Shown here piece by piece: positions 10,946 through 11,430 of a DNA stretch of 11,430 nucleotides (its first letter is position 1; each line of letters begins with the position of its first letter). The DNA comes from Clostridia bacterium. GTDB taxonomy: Bacteria; Bacillota_A; Clostridia; Christensenellales; Aristaeellaceae. The notes beneath the pieces are model-generated. The model worked only from the letters and a program-made list of their open reading frames with translations, was not told where the DNA came from and made no database searches. Location: contig BNUH01000093.1 of NCBI GenBank assembly GCA_025997215.1, positions 1-11,430 on the forward strand, read 5' to 3'. A program made the position numbers and the translations under genes.

Positions 10946-11407
10946 TCAACGGCTGGCATCTTCGGCAGAAAGAAGCTTCCATATGCCATCGACATCGTCC
11001 GACGAGACTGGCTTGAATTCTATAGCATGCCTACAGAATGTAAAAGCTTCTCCAGCCAACTCAAACGAAACAGGCCCTTTGCAGCTGCCGTGTCTGCCAC
11101 AGCCGCGCGATGTCAATAAGGCATGTTTTATGCTATCAGGCAGTTCGTTTATTACTCCTAAGTATTCTGCCAAATGAAACAGTTTGCATCGCAACAGGAG
11201 ATCATTGCTGTCAATGCGTACAATGTACAGTGCTCCAACCGACTTTGGCTTTTTGTACTCTATGTTATAGCAATTGACCTTTTTCCCATTCAAGGTTGAT
11301 GTAGGTTCATAACCCAACGCCGCTACACGTTCATGTAACGTTTTAACAATAGCGAGGTTCTCCTCACTTAACTGACCAATTGCCTCTTCATAGGGAACCT
11401 TGCTCAT
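10946..11407 (-). CDS. uncharacterised Cys-motif protein, 153 aa
   Basis: It starts at ATG 11407 with a weak ribosome site (AAGAGAG), beginning MSKVPYEEAIGQLSEENLA. The middle reads CYNIEYKKPKSVGALYIVRI. The C-terminal third has the pattern SRGCGRHGSCKGPVSFELAG, then EAFTFCRHAIEFKPVSSDDVD: Cys-x4-Cys, an F-x-x-x-G turn, then Cys-Arg-His and an F-K-P-x-x-x-D end. I recall small clostridial proteins with a similar Cys / F..xG..Y..C ending and no known function, but cannot name the family. The cysteines and histidine may bind metal. There is no signal peptide. A promoter would lie outside the window. Confidence 0.8.
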   Translation of the reverse strand: MSKVPYEEAIGQLSEENLAIVKTLHERVAALGYEPTSTLNGKKVNCYNIEYKKPKSVGALYIVRIDSNDLLLRCKLFHLAEYLGVINELPDSIKHALLTSRGCGRHGSCKGPVSFELAGEAFTFCRHAIEFKPVSSDDVDGIWKLLSAEDASR

Positions 11408-11430
11408 CGGTTTCTCTCTTTACATATTTT

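Overview
The window looks like an accessory (mobile or variable) region of a Bacillota genome, most likely a clostridial or related lineage. The grounds are strong AGGAGG-type ribosome binding sites, near-consensus TTGACA-17-TATAAT-like promoters, moderate-to-low GC, and two gene families I associate with Bacillota plasmids and integrative elements (a DUF3846-like protein and a small 'plasmid-type' protein ending in xxEY). A Lar-like zinc ribbon, an Rpn-family nuclease and several decayed genes add to this. I see no rRNA, tRNA, CRISPR array or intact insertion sequence.

Layout. (1) Bases 1-200 hold the possible tail of an upstream gene and a clear terminator. (2) Bases 224-1600 hold a plus-strand operon: a consensus promoter, a palindrome at the transcription start, a long leader with a 22-bp inverted repeat enclosing nested stems, then three small genes (98, 88 and 127 aa) and a probably broken fourth. 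(3) Bases 1506-1850 carry, on the minus strand, a truncated HTH-like fragment preceded by a 13-aa leader ORF and alternative hairpins that look like an attenuator. (4) Bases 2108-2536 are a small conserved-type gene broken by one in-frame stop. (5) Bases 2537-3290 have no gene but contain an excellent promoter with an operator-like palindrome and two diverged copies of a ~98-bp repeat. (6) Bases 3292-6727 are the main cargo, a tightly overlapped two-gene operon: a calcineurin-like metallophosphoesterase with a winged-helix-like C-terminus, and a 765-aa P-loop NTPase. (7) Bases 6728-7131 are degenerate, with a third weak copy of the repeat. (8) Bases 7132-8121 are an Rpn-family PD-(D/E)XK nuclease gene with an internal in-frame start behind a near-ideal Shine-Dalgarno site, followed by a terminator. 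(9) Bases 8270-9100 have no credible gene but several families of imperfect repeats. (10) Bases 9131-10108 (minus) encode a secreted alpha/beta hydrolase, bracketed by two ~90-bp palindromic repeats. (11) Bases 10450-11407 (minus) hold two small uncharacterised genes.

How they may work together. The phosphoesterase/NTPase pair and the Rpn nuclease next to it resemble a small defence island: an NTPase sensor or switch coupled to a phosphoesterase effector, beside a nuclease of a family with reported antiphage activity that is restrained by its own C-terminal intragenic product. This function is inferred from architecture and context only. In the lines I counted, the phosphoesterase/NTPase operon runs at roughly 32-38% GC and the hydrolase gene at roughly 52-57%, consistent with a mosaic of separately acquired segments.
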